Positions 34,468 to 46,479 of a DNA stretch of 64,000 bases are shown in pieces; the first letter of the stretch is position 1, and every line of letters starts with the position of its first letter. The notes below the pieces were generated by a model, which was not told where the DNA came from, did not search any database, and was given only the letters and a program-made list of their open reading frames with translations. Made by a program: the position numbers and the translations under genes. The stretch comes from Massospora cicadina. Taxonomy: Eukaryota > Entomophthoromycota > Entomophthoromycetes > Entomophthorales > Entomophthoraceae. The DNA lies in the NCBI GenBank assembly GCA_022478985.1, contig JAKSZP010017422.1, forward strand, positions 33,036 through 97,035, read 5' to 3'.

Positions 34468-35920
34468 CTGGTACAATCTTAAGGGGTTTCTAATGATAAG
34501 GTCGGTCCAGTTGCATTAAGGCAATTATTTGTCCACATTGTACAACACTGGGAAATTTTTTGAGTCTCATTCTCTATGTATTAGGCTTTCAATTATATTT
34601 TTAGACACGTTTAACCATGATAAACCTTGTTTTTTTCATGGCTGTTCTTAAGCTCACAGGAGCTCCTCTCAACCTCTGCTGATACAAAAAGATTATGTTT
34701 GAATCTTATAAATTAACTCTTCTGAGATTTATACTAGTATGTTATCCAGTTGGCAACAAAAAGAAGATCAAATAAAAGAAGTTAGTATTTTTGTAAACAT
34801 AAGAAATATAATATTTAAAGAAATATGGCTGTGAAAATTAATCCAAGAGAATAATTTTTATTATCTTAATGGAATGCGATTATGAATTTATAACTTGGTA
34901 CTTGATTATCAGAGTCCAAATCCACTGATTCTAGATGGCCTTCTTGGTTTACTGCACAAGTTATACTGTTTAACTACTAGTGTTTTATAATTGAATGTTA
35001 GCTGTTATAAGCCTAGACATGGCTCCTGTGTCCTTTACTTGTCCATATGTCATGTTCTGTGCCATCAATTGCTAGTTTTTGAATAAATGGTTTTCTGATT
35101 TGATAACTCTTTCATTGAATGGAGTTGATCTAATGAGGAAATTCAGATATAGTAATTTTAACTTGGCTGTCCATGGTGAAGAAACCAAAGGTATATAAGG
35201 ACCCATATGGGGAGTCACTTGTAATGGTGGTTGCGCACTCAATAACTTTAACATTATATTTAGGAGCTACAGAATTATTTTTTGTTTGCCCAGTGATGTC
35301 TTGTTTAGAGATTCTAGCTTCCTTTAGGATGGCTCTTAATGATAGTTGGCATCTATAAGGCATGCCAATGCACTTTCATAACCAAAAGGTCTATTTATTG
35401 GGAACTATTCTCATTCACAACTGCTAACACAATTGTCAATAAAACGTTAAGGTACATAAAAATATATGCTAAAAGATCTATAACAAAAATTGGAACTAAC
35501 TTTGTTAGGTTAAAATTACTTAAGATTTATAGGATGGGCGGAAACCTTGTGGCGGAGAGAGCATCTGGATCCTCCTGTGTCAGAAGCTTCTATTATCATC
35601 CTATATGAGGGCTGGAAAGTATTCATCTCCCTATGATGTCTTATAGATTGTCATGAATACACTGTTATGGTACTTTGATATTGAAACTCTGTGATTCTGG
35701 TACAGTCTCACCCAGGTTATCAACTGGTGTCCCAGTCAGAATCATATTTATGACAATTATAGAATCTTTTCTAATAATTCTTGCCTAATTTGGGGCATCA
35801 ATCTATTAAGTGACAATCTATTCATATCATTGAATCTCAATCTTGGTAGAGGGTGCTCAAAATTTCTCATCATTTTAATCCCAGATGTTTGATATCATAC
35901 ACCATTACAAATATTGTCAA
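34468..35920. other. Region between E4 and the V integrase, possibly the V 3' LTR
   Basis: Beyond the target duplication this 1.45-kb stretch follows the end of V pol. A TG at about 35920, in the place where E1 pol runs into its 3' LTR, may start the V 3' LTR on the - strand, but I found no second copy. Open frames (35130-35363 on -, 35173-35608 on +) match nothing I know. Confidence 0.35.
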
Positions 35921-35929
35921 TGCTTATCA

Positions 35930-37040
35930 ATATCCTGTTGGAGGGGGACATAATCCTGAAGGAACCTAGCATGAACCATATTAACCAAAGAGCCTGAACA
36001 CCGTCTGCAATGGAATACTCAGAAACAGCCTTGTATAGGATGCAATATGGGCTCAACTAGGAAGTTAGAAGCTTGTTGAGCCATCTCCAGGACGATGATG
36101 ATAAAATAAAATATTCTCCAATTTTGAATGTGGGAAGGGCAATTCAGGGAGCATTAAAGTTCACACCCCTTTTTTGTAGTGATCATAACAACCCCTTGTG
36201 AAAAAAGCACTTGTACCAAATGATCTCGTCAGCCAGTGCCCACATAGTTACCTCAACAGTTTTGGGAGCAGATGAGTCTATCAGTTGTTATACCCTGCTA
36301 GGTAATTGTGGTTCTCACTCAATATAGGGCTTATAATTTAGACTCTTGATTATACAGTGATAGCATATTTAGTAGGCTACAAAGCGGATGGAAAGTAATG
36401 GTTCCAATGCATGGGATTGGTGACTGCCTACTTACACTAAATAGATCTAAGGGTACCATTTGACCTTTCTACTTACCCTATCAATTGAAGGATTGTAAGA
36501 GGCAGCGAAGTGTTGACTATTTATAAACATTGACATTAGTTTTTGAGCAACATGTAATATAAAATTTAACCCATTTTCAGATAAGTAAACTCTTGTACCA
36601 TGTTGCGTTAAGGAAGAGCAGAAAAGTAATAAGGCTGTAGCCTTTACAATTGAAACAGGGTCAGAGATAGCTTTACCACTTGGCTAGATGGTCAATGCCA
36701 TGTAAGATGTAGCTATAGCCATAGAGACCCATGGATAAAATGTCTATTACATAAATACTGAACATTACAAACGGTGATTAGGGAGCCACATTTGATGCTG
36801 ATAGCGGGGGATTTGACAATTTTGCGTCCTACAGGCTATAAAGGCTTTTATTACTTATGTATGTTTATAAAATTTTTCCCTATATAACGTTTTTTCAGAC
36901 ACAAATACATTTTGACGGTTCCATGTCCTATGCCGGGGTGGCCTTTGTGAATAACTTCAGTTTGTGAGGACAGTCGTACATAAGTAAAACAATTTAAATT
37001 GACAAAATTTATAGAGCATACCATTATTAACATGAGTGTC
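35930..37040 (-). pseudogene. V integrase
   Basis: On the - strand: zinc-finger region with HKGHPGIGHGTVKMY (about 36945-36900), first acidic site VIDILSMG (about 36760-36735), YILHGIDHLAKW, second site SENGLNF (about 36585-36560, Glu for Asp), third site VERSNGTL (36474-36450) and a C-terminal …LENILFYHHRPGDG (about 36135-36095) followed by a segment matching the end of E1 integrase (…NMVHARFLQDYVP…, about 35980-35940). The near identity of FYHHRPG in V and E1 shows they are close relatives. Confidence 0.85.
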
Positions 37041-37042
37041 AT

Positions 37043-37435
37043 TTGTCATAAATTGCAACTTCTTTTTAATCTCTGGTTTCTCCAACGCTGACTGGTCTAG
37101 CCAAATAATCAAACCATGTAGGCGGTTTACTACAGGTACCAACATGGCAAAGGTCAGCATCTTTGATAGACCATCCATATTTTGGTAGGTAGTATCAGCA
37201 TGATAAACTATAGTAAATTGTAACTCTGTGGTTCTAGTGTCCATCCAGCCAGACTCCCATCTAAATCCTTTATATGCTGGAGCCATCCAGGAGAGCCATG
37301 ATTAGTAATGATATTAAAGTGAGTTCCACATAGATAAGGTCAAAATGCTTAAATATAAGGAGTATGGCCAAGAAGGCTTGTTCATTAGAACTGTAGTTTA
37401 GCTTGGCCTTATAAAGTGTATTAATGAAGTAATCC
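37043..37435 (-). pseudogene. V RNase H, C-terminal part
   Basis: Just left of Z the - strand resumes RNase H as YFINTLYKAKLNYSSNEQAF (about 37430-37370), LAILLIFKHFDL, and ends TTELQFTIVYHADTTYQNMD (about 37230-37170), the usual end of the domain before the integrase linker. The N-terminal part is at 41651-41740 on the other side of Z. Confidence 0.85.
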
Positions 37436-37440
37436 ACATG

Positions 37441-40400
37441 TGCAATGAAATGGTTTAAACTGATTATCTCATTTCAGATCTTGGTTTATATTACAACACC
37501 CAAGACAAAACGCATGGGGGATTTCCAGCTGAAGTTGGCTCAGCACCATGTTGTGCCCAACCCAAAGTGTTCTTTAGGCTTAAAAGAGCTTAAAATATGA
37601 CCAGTATAGGGCTACCTGAAGGGCGATAAAAAAGGTCGAGCCCACGCCTTTCCAAACCTCAGTTAAGAATTTTGGTGCTTCCTTGACCGTTTGGCATCAT
37701 GCTTTATGTCAGGATTTTAACCAGATAAATCCTTCTGATAGTATCCAAATTAGGGGTTTTGGTTAGTTGGGTGTAATTGCCAGCTAATCGCCTAGTTTGG
37801 TACTATTTAATGTTATATGTTTGTTCAAGTTTAGGTTTGACAGAAGCTGCATTCACCACTGAAATGCCATCTGAAGGTCGTTGTGGGAGTTTCCAGCAGA
37901 AAGCTGATAAATCCATCATGACTTGTCCAAAATGGTTCCATCGTTTAATTTGGAGAACTGGCAACTCATGCTGAGGATGCTCGAATTCATATTATTTATG
38001 AGTTTATATACAATCAACCAGCGACTTATGCTGAGGATGGATTGACCTAATATTAATTTGGTGATCAGTGAGCAGATCTGGAGGGAATTGCTATGAGTAT
38101 GTATGAATAGAGTTTCTGATCTGATAGAGAGTTGTGGCATCAAAAGGCCAATGGGTTTTCCAGCAGATGATTGGCCAAAGAGTACTTGGGTGCAATAGCC
38201 CTGAAAGTAGTATAAACAGTCATTAATTCCCTCCTAATAAACATCTCTCATTTGCCATATTTCCTGTTTGTTTGAAGTAGCTTGGTGCAAATAGAGTGGG
38301 AAAGGTGGTATAGGAGATCCCCAATAGGTGTGGGTGATCACGCCTGGAGTGGCCGGCGCTGTCAGTTCCCATAACTCCTCTCTATGAGGAACTAGTGGGA
38401 ACCTGGCCAGCTGGCTACCAGCGGATGAGATGTATAGCCACCAACCCTAGTGGGGTGCAGCACGGGAGGTGCCATAGCCACCCAAGGAGGGGGATGGTCT
38501 CTGGGGCATGCCCAGATGGGTTGGTGAAGGGTCGCGAGGGTGGGGAAGCGCAGAAGTGCCTGAGACACCCAGGAAGGGGGCAGGACTTGCAGGGGCACAC
38601 GCTGAGGACGCCTGGGGATAAAGGCAAAGCCTTTGGTGGTTAGTTGGTAGGTTGGAAGCAGGACTTATAGGGGTTGGTACTCCATTGAAGGCAAAATAGC
38701 AAAGGGCCACCAGTCTTCATACTGGTTGGCCTGGTTCACTAAAGGAGCCCAAGTGCAATTTCGCGACATTGACGCTCACTACAGTGGGCTTCGCTGGTGG
38801 GCTGCTTGAGTAGTTGGAGGTTTTGGTTATGGAGTGGCAAAAGCCACTGGTTAAGACCAGCGCTCCTTTGAGAGGGCGCTGGGAGGCCTTGACCCACCAT
38901 CAAGGTGGGTCACAAAGAAGGATATCATCTGGTTAAGGGGAGGGCAATGTTGGGATTTATATTAAATGAATCCTTCCAATAGTATCCAAATTAGGGGCTT
39001 TGGTTAGTTGGGTGTAATTGCTGGCTAATCGCCTAGTTCAATACTATTTAATGTTATATATTTGTTCAAGTTTAGGTTTGACAGAAGCTACATTCACCGC
39101 CAAAATGCCATCCATAGGTCGTTGTGTGAGTTTCCAGCGGAAAGCTGATGAATTTGTTACAACTCGTCCAAAATGGTTCCATCATCTAATTTGGAGCACC
39201 GGCAACTCATGCAAGGATGCTCAACTTCCCATTATTTATAAGTTTATATATGATTGACCAGCGACTTATGCTGAGGATGGATTGACCTAATATTAATTTG
39301 GTGATCAGTGAGCAGATCTGGAGGGAATCGCTTTTAGTATGAATGAATAGAGTTTCTGATCATCTAGTACTAAAAAAATAGAGTTTCTGATCTGATAGAG
39401 AGTTGTGGAATCAAGAGGCCAATGGGTTTTCTGGAAGATGATTGGCCAAAGAGTATTTGAGCGCAGTAGCCCTGAAAGTAGTATAAATAGTCATTAATTC
39501 CCTCCTAATAAACATCTCTCATTTGCCATCTTTCCTGTTTGTTTGAAGTAGCTTGGTGCAACTAGAGTGGGAAAGGTGGTATAGGAGATCCATGATAGGC
39601 GTGGGTGATCACGCCTGGAGTGGCTGGCGCTGCCAGCTCCCATACCTCCTCTCTATGAGGAACCAGTGGGAACCTGGCCAGATGGCTACCAGCGGATGAG
39701 CTGTATAGCTGCCAACCCTAGTGGGGTGCAGCGCGGGATATGCCTTTAGCTGCCCAAGAAGGGGGATGGACTCGCCGGGTCATGCCCAGATGGGTTGGTG
39801 AAGGGTCGCGAGGGTGGGGCAGTGCAGAAGCGCCTGAGCTTCCCAGGAAGGGGGCAGGTCTTGCCGGGGCACACACTGAGGACGCCTGGGGCTAAAGGCA
39901 AAGTCGTTGGTGGTTAGTTGGTAGGTTGGACGCAGGACTTATAGGGGTTGGTACTCCATTGAAGGCAAAATAGCAAAGGGCCACCAGTCTTCATACTGGT
40001 TGGCCTGGTATACTACCGGAGCCCAAGCGCGATTTCGTGACACCTTACCTGAATATTGGGGCGTGACAAAGTTTTGGCTTAAAAACAAAACCTTGGGCTT
40101 ACGGGGCATTGGAACTCCCTGGTTGCGCTGTCTAATTCTTGTTGCACTCTAGTTACCAGTGAAGTACAGGGATTACCTCGCTTGCTTTTTATTTATGTTA
40201 AATTAAATTAAAGGGTTACTTCAAGGTTTGCAACCTTGCTTACTGTCAAACTAATTTTGACATTTAAGTTTCTAATTTTTGAGGTTTAAAGATGGGTTGG
40301 TATTATCCAAACCTAACATCTTATCTCAGTAGTCCAATTTTGCTGTTGGACCTAATTTGGCGTTAATTTACTACATCAAAATTCAGGAATCTTGTGAACG

Positions 40401-41645
40401 GAATCTGGGTGGTTTCATTCATTACACAATTCCAAACTCTCAATTTCTCCCTCACCCAATTCTGATCTCCACTTGCCCAGCCTTGTTGTTGCTTTGGGCC
40501 CGTTTGTGAGTAACTGGTACTGGAGGGAGCCAGTGAATGATGGCCAGCCCTGAAACCAAGGTGATGGTGGGTATGTATTTAGACGAGACCTCCCCCTCAT
40601 CAGAGATTATAGGCAGCAACAGAACTTGACCCAACAGGTTCCCGCCCTATTGGACAGCCCACTTTGCGTGGAGGTAGCTTCCAGGCCATTCTGGACTATG
40701 AACCCTTTTTAGGGAGCACATCCCAGCCAACCGCTGGGTGTGCTCCACCATTTTGGGTGGGCTGATCCAGCAGCCTAGTCATGAATCGCCCTCTTTGGTT
40801 TTCTCACCACGAGGGATCTGGAATTTATTCTGGATAAGTTTCTTGGGGCTTGAGGTAAATCACCTAAGAAACTCTCATGGCAGCGGCCTCCTTCTTGGGT
40901 GTACTCCTTTTGCAATTCCTCCCTTTAGCGGGGGTGATGTGGTGAAATGATTTATACTGTTCATCTCATTTTGACTTGGAATTTGGATTCCAAATCCCAA
41001 GTCAAAGCGCCTGGGGATATTTCCAGCTGAGGTCGGCTTATTGCCAAGGTTGTGCTGTCCCCAAGCCATTCTTTAGGCTCAAAAGAGCTTAAAATATAGC
41101 TGAAGGAGAGCTCCCCCAAAGGGCGAACTTAAAAGGTCAAGCCCACGCCTTTATGAACCTCAGTTTAGAATTTTGCTTTATCCTTGGCCATTTGACCTCA
41201 TGCCTTACCTGAATGTCAGGGAACAACAAGGTTTTGTCTTGAATACAAACCTTGAACTTCCGGGGCATTGGCCCTCCTTGGTTGCTCTTTCTTTTTCTTG
41301 TTGTTCTCTTGACACCAGAAAAGTGCAGGGAATCACCTCTCTCATTTTTATCACTGGTGGTCCCAACCTAAAGGGGAATACACCATCAGGGAATCACCTC
41401 TCTTATTTTATATTTACGTTTAAATAAAAGTAAAGGTTACTTCAGAGTTTGCAACCTCACTTACCTGTCTCTTTTTTTAAGTTTGAGATTTTCTCAAATT
41501 TCAAGGGTTAAAGATGGGTTAGTATTATCCAACCCTAACAGCTTACCTTAGTGGTCCAACTTTTGCTATTGAACTTAATTTGGCGTCTATTCCACTGAAT
41601 CTCAGTGAACTAGCAAGCGGAATATGGGTGGTTCCGTTAATTACA
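37441..41645 (+). mobile_element. Z: non-coding LTR element (TRIM-like) in V RNase H
   Basis: LTRs 37441-40426 (with W inside) and 40938-41645 surround 511 bp without coding motifs. Flanks ACATG (37436-37440) and ACATC (41646-41650) are the target duplication with one mismatch. The polypurine tract AGCGGGGGTGA (40927-40937) directly precedes the right LTR, giving + orientation. After the left LTR, CAATTCCAAACTCTC is in primer-site position and resembles T (…AATTCCAAA…). Net LTRs are 647 and 708 bp; a tandem repeat of about 57 bp around GGGAATCACCTCTCT (41328-41405) explains the difference. Insertion cut V RNase H after residue segment …SYIIKK. Confidence 0.85.
37709..40042 (+). mobile_element. 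W: non-coding TRIM-like LTR element nested in the Z LTR
   Basis: Direct LTRs 37709-38768 (1060 bp) and 38948-40042 (1095 bp), TGT…GACA, surround only 179 bp. That gap still contains a primer site, TGACGCTCACTACAG (38770-38784), related to those of E2, E4 and E5, and a polypurine tract AAGGGGAGGGCAA ending at 38947. Flanks CTTTA (37704-37708) and CCTTA (40043-40047) form the target duplication with one mismatch. The second LTR has an extra ~32-bp local duplication of TAGAGTTTCTGAT. The 3' halves of the LTRs (38330-38660, 39590-39900) are G+C rich and give long but meaningless open frames. No proteins encoded. Confidence 0.9.
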
Positions 41646-41650
41646 ACATC

Positions 41651-42430
41651 AGTCTACTTTTTGATTATATAACTGATTTAGTATGCCCCCACAATCACAT
41701 CACCATCATTGGTAAATAACAAGAAGGGTTGATCGAACGTTGGGTGTATAAGGATAGACTGGGTTATAGAGCATTACATAGAAGGTTTAATGACTGACCC
41801 TGCTCAGACTTCAATTAAAAAAACTTCTTTGGTTCAGGTGGTCCAATGATTAAAAAAGGACAGAAAACCGTGTGATGAACTGTCTATACCACCCCACCAT
41901 CCTGAAGAGCAATTGAATGTCTCTAAGGCTTTGGGCAGGGTCATCCTCTCGGTTGTTGAAATTTCGTCTGAAGAGGTTGGATCCACTATTTTGTAACTTT
42001 ATGTCCAGGGAGTTCCATCTGGGTTGAAAAAAGGAACATTTGGAAGAACTGAGTTTAAGAGGAGCATACTTGCCCAGTAAAAACTTGACTTAAATGCTCT
42101 AGATGTCCATTGATGGTCTTGGAGAATACCATGATGTCATTAAGGTAACCTTCTATGCACAATTAACTTCAGACCACCCAGTAATTTGTACATAGCTTGT
42201 TGAAAGGTGGGAGGGGCATTGAATAGCCCTTGTGGCATCTGAAGTGGCTCAAATAGTCCTTTATTTGCAAGTAGCATGCATTTAGTATGATCCTTGAGGC
42301 TAGATTGATCTTTCAATATTGGATGGCAAGATCTATTGCTGAAATTTTGAGCCCTGGGAGGCGTAGTGAGTCATCAGTCTAAGGAAATGGATGAATGTCT
42401 TTCTTGGTAACTGTTGAGTTTTGGTCATTA
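41651..42430 (-). pseudogene. V reverse transcriptase (C-terminal two thirds) and start of RNase H
   Basis: On the - strand: TVTKKDIHPFP (about 42430-42400), LKISAIDLAIQY, MPQGLFNAPPTFQQAM (about 42245-42200), IEGYLNDIMVFSKTING with YLND for YLDD (about 42165-42120), DIQLLFRMVGWYRQFI near 41900-41850, then RNase H start PTFDQPFLLFTND (about 41730-41690), cut at 41650 by Z. The first Asp of the RT pair is Asn. Confidence 0.85.
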
Positions 42431-43575
42431 TTGCTAAACTTAAAGACTAATAGGGAAATCTGAGGATATTAATTTGCTTAAGAAATTAACTCATTCTCTC
42501 TTAATCATGAATATAGTTTGGCCATTATATCCTCAATATAGCCAAGAGGCTTACGGTACTCTCACCTTTAAGAAGCTCATAATGAGCATAATAAGTATAT
42601 AGACTTTTTGGCTCTTATGGAAAATTCCTTCTTTATAAAGGAATTTACTCCAGATGCACTCAATAATTAAGAAATTGGAATTACTTATACATTAGCCTAT
42701 AGACAATCTTAGGATTTATTAATAATACAACGGTGTTCACTTGATTATCATATATAAGAAAAATGATGAGATAAGAGAGAAAATGGCTACTTATTCAATC
42801 TTTATTATTAGAAAATTTTTTTACTCCTTTAACAATTGGCAAGGCACTGTTATTTTATACCTTTCAGTATCTCCTGGCTATACTCATCTATTAGATGAGT
42901 TCAAAACATGCCAATCCTCTGCTGACTTATAGATGTCTTAGAATAATCTCATAAGTCAATTTATCCCTTGCATTGTCTTAATATAAGTGTCAAACACTCC
43001 AGCTCAGCTGTAGGAAATTTTCATCTGATAGCTGTAAGGATTTTCAGTGCAACATTAGAAATACAAAGGTGAATATTTCCCCTAAGGTCAGTTCTTTTAA
43101 GGCTACATCATACAGCTGACAAACAACAATAAATAGGGAAAATTATTAAGAAATTACAATAATTGACGTATAATCAATTGGGATTGCAGTAGGCCTCTTG
43201 AGAGAACTAAGTATTTCCTATTTGGGAATCCATATTAAGTGCATATGTGCTGTTCACTATAATTAAAATACAAATCTGCCTCAGCGCATGATAATGATTT
43301 ATGATAATCAGATGCACCTTTATAAATGACTTATGACCCACTTTTTGCACCCAAGTGAGCCCCATAATCAGGCATTTATTGTTATATCAAAAAGCAAGTT
43401 TTTAGCATCACTAATCAGAAAGTTTGAAAGCTAATAAAGGCGGTTATAGGTAACAGATCAACGGATTAATATAATAAACTAAAAGGATTAATGGATCAAT
43501 GATTGGGAGTGATCTATCAGTAATGATGCTTTTCAAAGGGTTTACTATTTGAGCCAACCAATAAATTCTAAAAGT
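42421..43575. mobile_element. I: ~1.15-kb AT-rich insertion splitting V RT
   Basis: The RT reads …VMDYCKLN at 43580 and continues …TVTKKDIHPFP at 42430. In relatives these motifs are a few residues apart, so the 1.15 kb between was inserted. The sequence is AT-rich with no coding motif and no repeat that I could pair; exact ends and target duplication are not visible. A solo LTR would be a fair guess. Confidence 0.55.
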
Positions 43576-43579
43576 TATA

Positions 43580-43814
43580 TAATTAAGCTTGCAGTAATCC
43601 ATGACACCTTGTGACCTCCATCTTAATTGTGAACAAAAAGGAGGGTGATGCCCATGAGCTTTAAGATGGTATCAGCAGTCTTAATTCTAGTATCCCTTAA
43701 GCTCTGTAGCACTTGTGCTTCTACTACTTTTCTCTTCCAATACAGCTATACTCAGATGGAAGAAGCATATCAATTTATACATCAAGTATGAACCGTTTCA
43801 TCCTACCAAAGTCA
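43580..43814 (-). pseudogene. V reverse transcriptase, N-terminal part
   Basis: On the - strand: YDFGRMKRFILDV (about 43815-43777), VVEAQVLQSLRDTRIKTADT (about 43735-43675), DGGHK and VMDYCKLN (about 43610-43582) in a neighbouring frame. The first motif matches the E4 RT lead-in VNYGHMKDW. X is inserted immediately upstream. Confidence 0.75.
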
Positions 43815-44887
43815 TAATTGGAAGTAAAAAACAAGTAGGCATATTCCTTTAGTAACTAATCATTTTTTTGTTATGGATTTTATCTTCTCCAACTTAAGTA
43901 GCAACTAACGCCACCATGATATGTTCCACTAACAAAGTTGTGGAGGCTACTAAACCTTAGACACTATCATTCTTTGTTTACAAGGAAGAAGCCATACATA
44001 AGCCATTGGGGTTCTGGATCCTACCATATGTGTATTGGTTTTTAACTTTAGACAGTAACACATAGATAGGCTCAGCGTATGCAGGATCAAGAAGCCCCAG
44101 ACAAGTTAAAATTCCTTCATTAATAGATTATAAAACACCACATAAGCGAGGAGACTTTCTGTAACTCTCCATTCCTGTAGAGGTTATGGGAGACCCATCA
44201 CCAGAGGAGCAGGGAAAATACTACCAAAACAATTGTAAAGAAAACATCAACTATGGTGATGACGCAAAAAGTGGACTAAAATTGAAAAAAACAATAAAAT
44301 GTACAACGGAGCCAATGAAGGCCATGAATTGGTGAAAGTTTAGAGTCTAGACCAGGCAGAGCTTCAATTCAAAGTGGTCCAGATTCATCCAATGGTATAA
44401 TAGAATATGCATATAACTTAGAACATGTATATTACTCAAATTGTTTAAGATTTCCTTAGGGAGGTCTAAAGTGGGGCCAGACAAAGGTTTATCTGATATA
44501 GTTTTAATAGAAAAATAAACAAATTAAATTGACGACCAAATAAGAAGTGGTATAACAGAATGGCCATAAGTAGATTGAGGAAAAAGGTCATAATTATCTC
44601 ATCATGGAATAAAGCTAACACTGGACAATAAAATCAACTTACCACCCTAGCTGTAATTTATCTTGAGTAGGCCTGAACTCAAGTTTTACATTAAATATTA
44701 GTATGCATAGTAAAAATATTGTATTTAGTATGGGACAAAATCCCCGTTCTTCATTTAAATGCAACCTCCCATTTTTGTTTATAGACTAATATGTGATTTT
44801 TAAGGCCATTAATATAACACCTGCAACCACATCACGCAACCCCTTGGTACCAACATGGGCATACTTAGCCATTACCAAAACGTTAGT

Positions 44888-46050
44888 TGTAAACTTTCAG
44901 AGCTAGCGCTACTCAACTAGCCCCTGTAGTAAGCAACAGATGTAAACTTTTGAGCTAGTTGCTCTCTGTAGCTCTCAAGTCTACTGCACAGGTTCTGCTC
45001 TGTGAGTTGAGTAGATTATTAAATTAGTTAATTGACTAAGTTCATTTTAGTATGAAGACTATCATCCTAGTTGAGAGTTTCACAACCAACTTGAGTATTG
45101 TCATCAACGCTAGAAGGTGCTAACTCCCTTTCTTCTACCCTTGAAGGTACTTATAGGATAAGGGAACTTCTCCCTTTGACTCTTCCTCTCTTCGCGTAGG
45201 AGGTGGAGGTGTAGCTAATAACCACTTGGACAAGGGAACCTTTCACTTCAAATCTATATTCAAGAGTTGACAACTGTCAAATAGATAAGAGAATCCTCTT
45301 CTCTTTTACTCTAATCTCAATAGTGTACAATATATAAATTATAAAAATATCTAAATTTTTATTCCAAGTAAAATAATTATTAATTAAAAACTACTTTACT
45401 ACTGCTTTATTTAATAAATGAAAGGAATTTATAGGGAAATTCGGTGCCCAACTCTTCTGTTGGCGCCTTATTTGGAAACAACAGCCGTTGACAAGGATTA
45501 GCACTCTGAAGTCACACCCAACAATGATCTTAATCATCTGTCTAGTTAGATTCCGCCGCCACCTAGAAATGTGATTCGTCTGATTGAATAGAAGAATTTG
45601 TTCCAACATCTTGATTAACCTCATAGGATTACCCTTATTAGGCTAGCAACCTGCTTAGGTAATGGGACCTTTTACCCATTAGCATTAGGTCAAGTTACCT
45701 AAAAGGTAACCCATGAGTTGCTACCAGAAGCATTGTCAACGCTTAGCAAATAATAATAAATCCAAGTGTCAATTGGCAATAAACTCCAATTAACTAATGA
45801 AGTTAAATTATCAATTATTAAATCAGTAATTAAACCATATACATTGTCAGGGATTCTCCCTGACAAAACATAAGTAATCTGGCTGAATCAAATCCAGGAA
45901 GATTAGTTAATATTCCAGTATGAATAACGACCAACAGTAGTTTCATCTCTTATGATAACTCACTTCCACTAGGTTAAATCTATAGCGACAAAGCAGATTT
46001 TTATACAATCTGATTAAGATGGATGATGTCAATATTTTGAAAACTCAACG
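44888..46050. mobile_element. S: solo LTR in the X LTR
   Basis: A 1163-bp block, TGTAAAC…CTCAACG, flanked by TTAGT (44883-44887, 46051-46055) and absent from the other X LTR, where the sequence is continuous (…ATTGGTCCAAGG…). It has no internal region, so it is a solo LTR left by recombination. Its phrase near 45420-45460 (ATAGGG-AATTCGGTGCCCAA) matches the E2 LTR, so both belong to related families; the LTR at 63564 is another relative. Confidence 0.87.
45844..45866. other. Perfect 10-bp inverted repeat (hairpin) in solo LTR S
   Basis: TTGTCAGGGA and its exact complement TCCCTGACAA are separated by TTC. The hairpin is the only long perfect inverted repeat noticed in the window. In an LTR it could affect transcript ends or folding; the related E2 LTR shows no clear equivalent. 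Confidence 0.75.
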
Positions 46051-46196
46051 TTAGTCCAGGGTATATTTAAGATTAGGTAGACGGCAACTCAATACCCTTG
46101 GTATTGGTGGCCTCCTCCTTGTTCTTACATTCTGTTACTACAATTATGTCTTGGGAAAAAGTCATTACCCTCTGATATTTTAGGCACCACCCCTCC

Positions 46197-46213
46197 TAGT
46201 GAGATATCAGCAA
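46197..46213 (-). promoter_or_regulatory. X polypurine tract
   Basis: On the - strand CTCACTAGGAGGGGTGG directly precedes the LTR start TGCCT at 46196. Position and purine run fit the plus-strand primer and support the - orientation of X. Confidence 0.65.
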
Positions 46214-46479
46214 GGGAAAATTTTTTTGTGAGTGAAGCTAGTTTCATGGCGGTGACTCTGGGGGTTGCCTTGACCAGCGCACTGATATGCACTTTTGAAA
46301 AAGCATCAATAAAGTATTAAGCATGAGCACATTTGAAAGCTGAAACCCAGCTGTTTTCTGAAGCATATTTTTTCCCAAAATATTAAGTACTTCAAACGTC
46401 TCTATACTTGATGGGAGGCCACGTTCTCTTCCACATCCCATTCAAATGCTACCTCAACAAGATACAACACTTGGTCTTA

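Larger units (their letters stand above)
43820..46196 (-). repeat. X 3' LTR (left copy), split by solo LTR S
   Basis: 43820-44887 and 46056-46196 are LTR. The best match to the right copy is 44140-44880, against 53595-53811 plus 59494-60010. It ends …TTTAGGCA on the + strand. Confidence 0.8.

Noticed and set aside
38392..38710. Four overlapping ORFs on both strands
   Set aside because: They lie in the G+C-rich half of a W LTR; openness in both strands points to composition, not coding.
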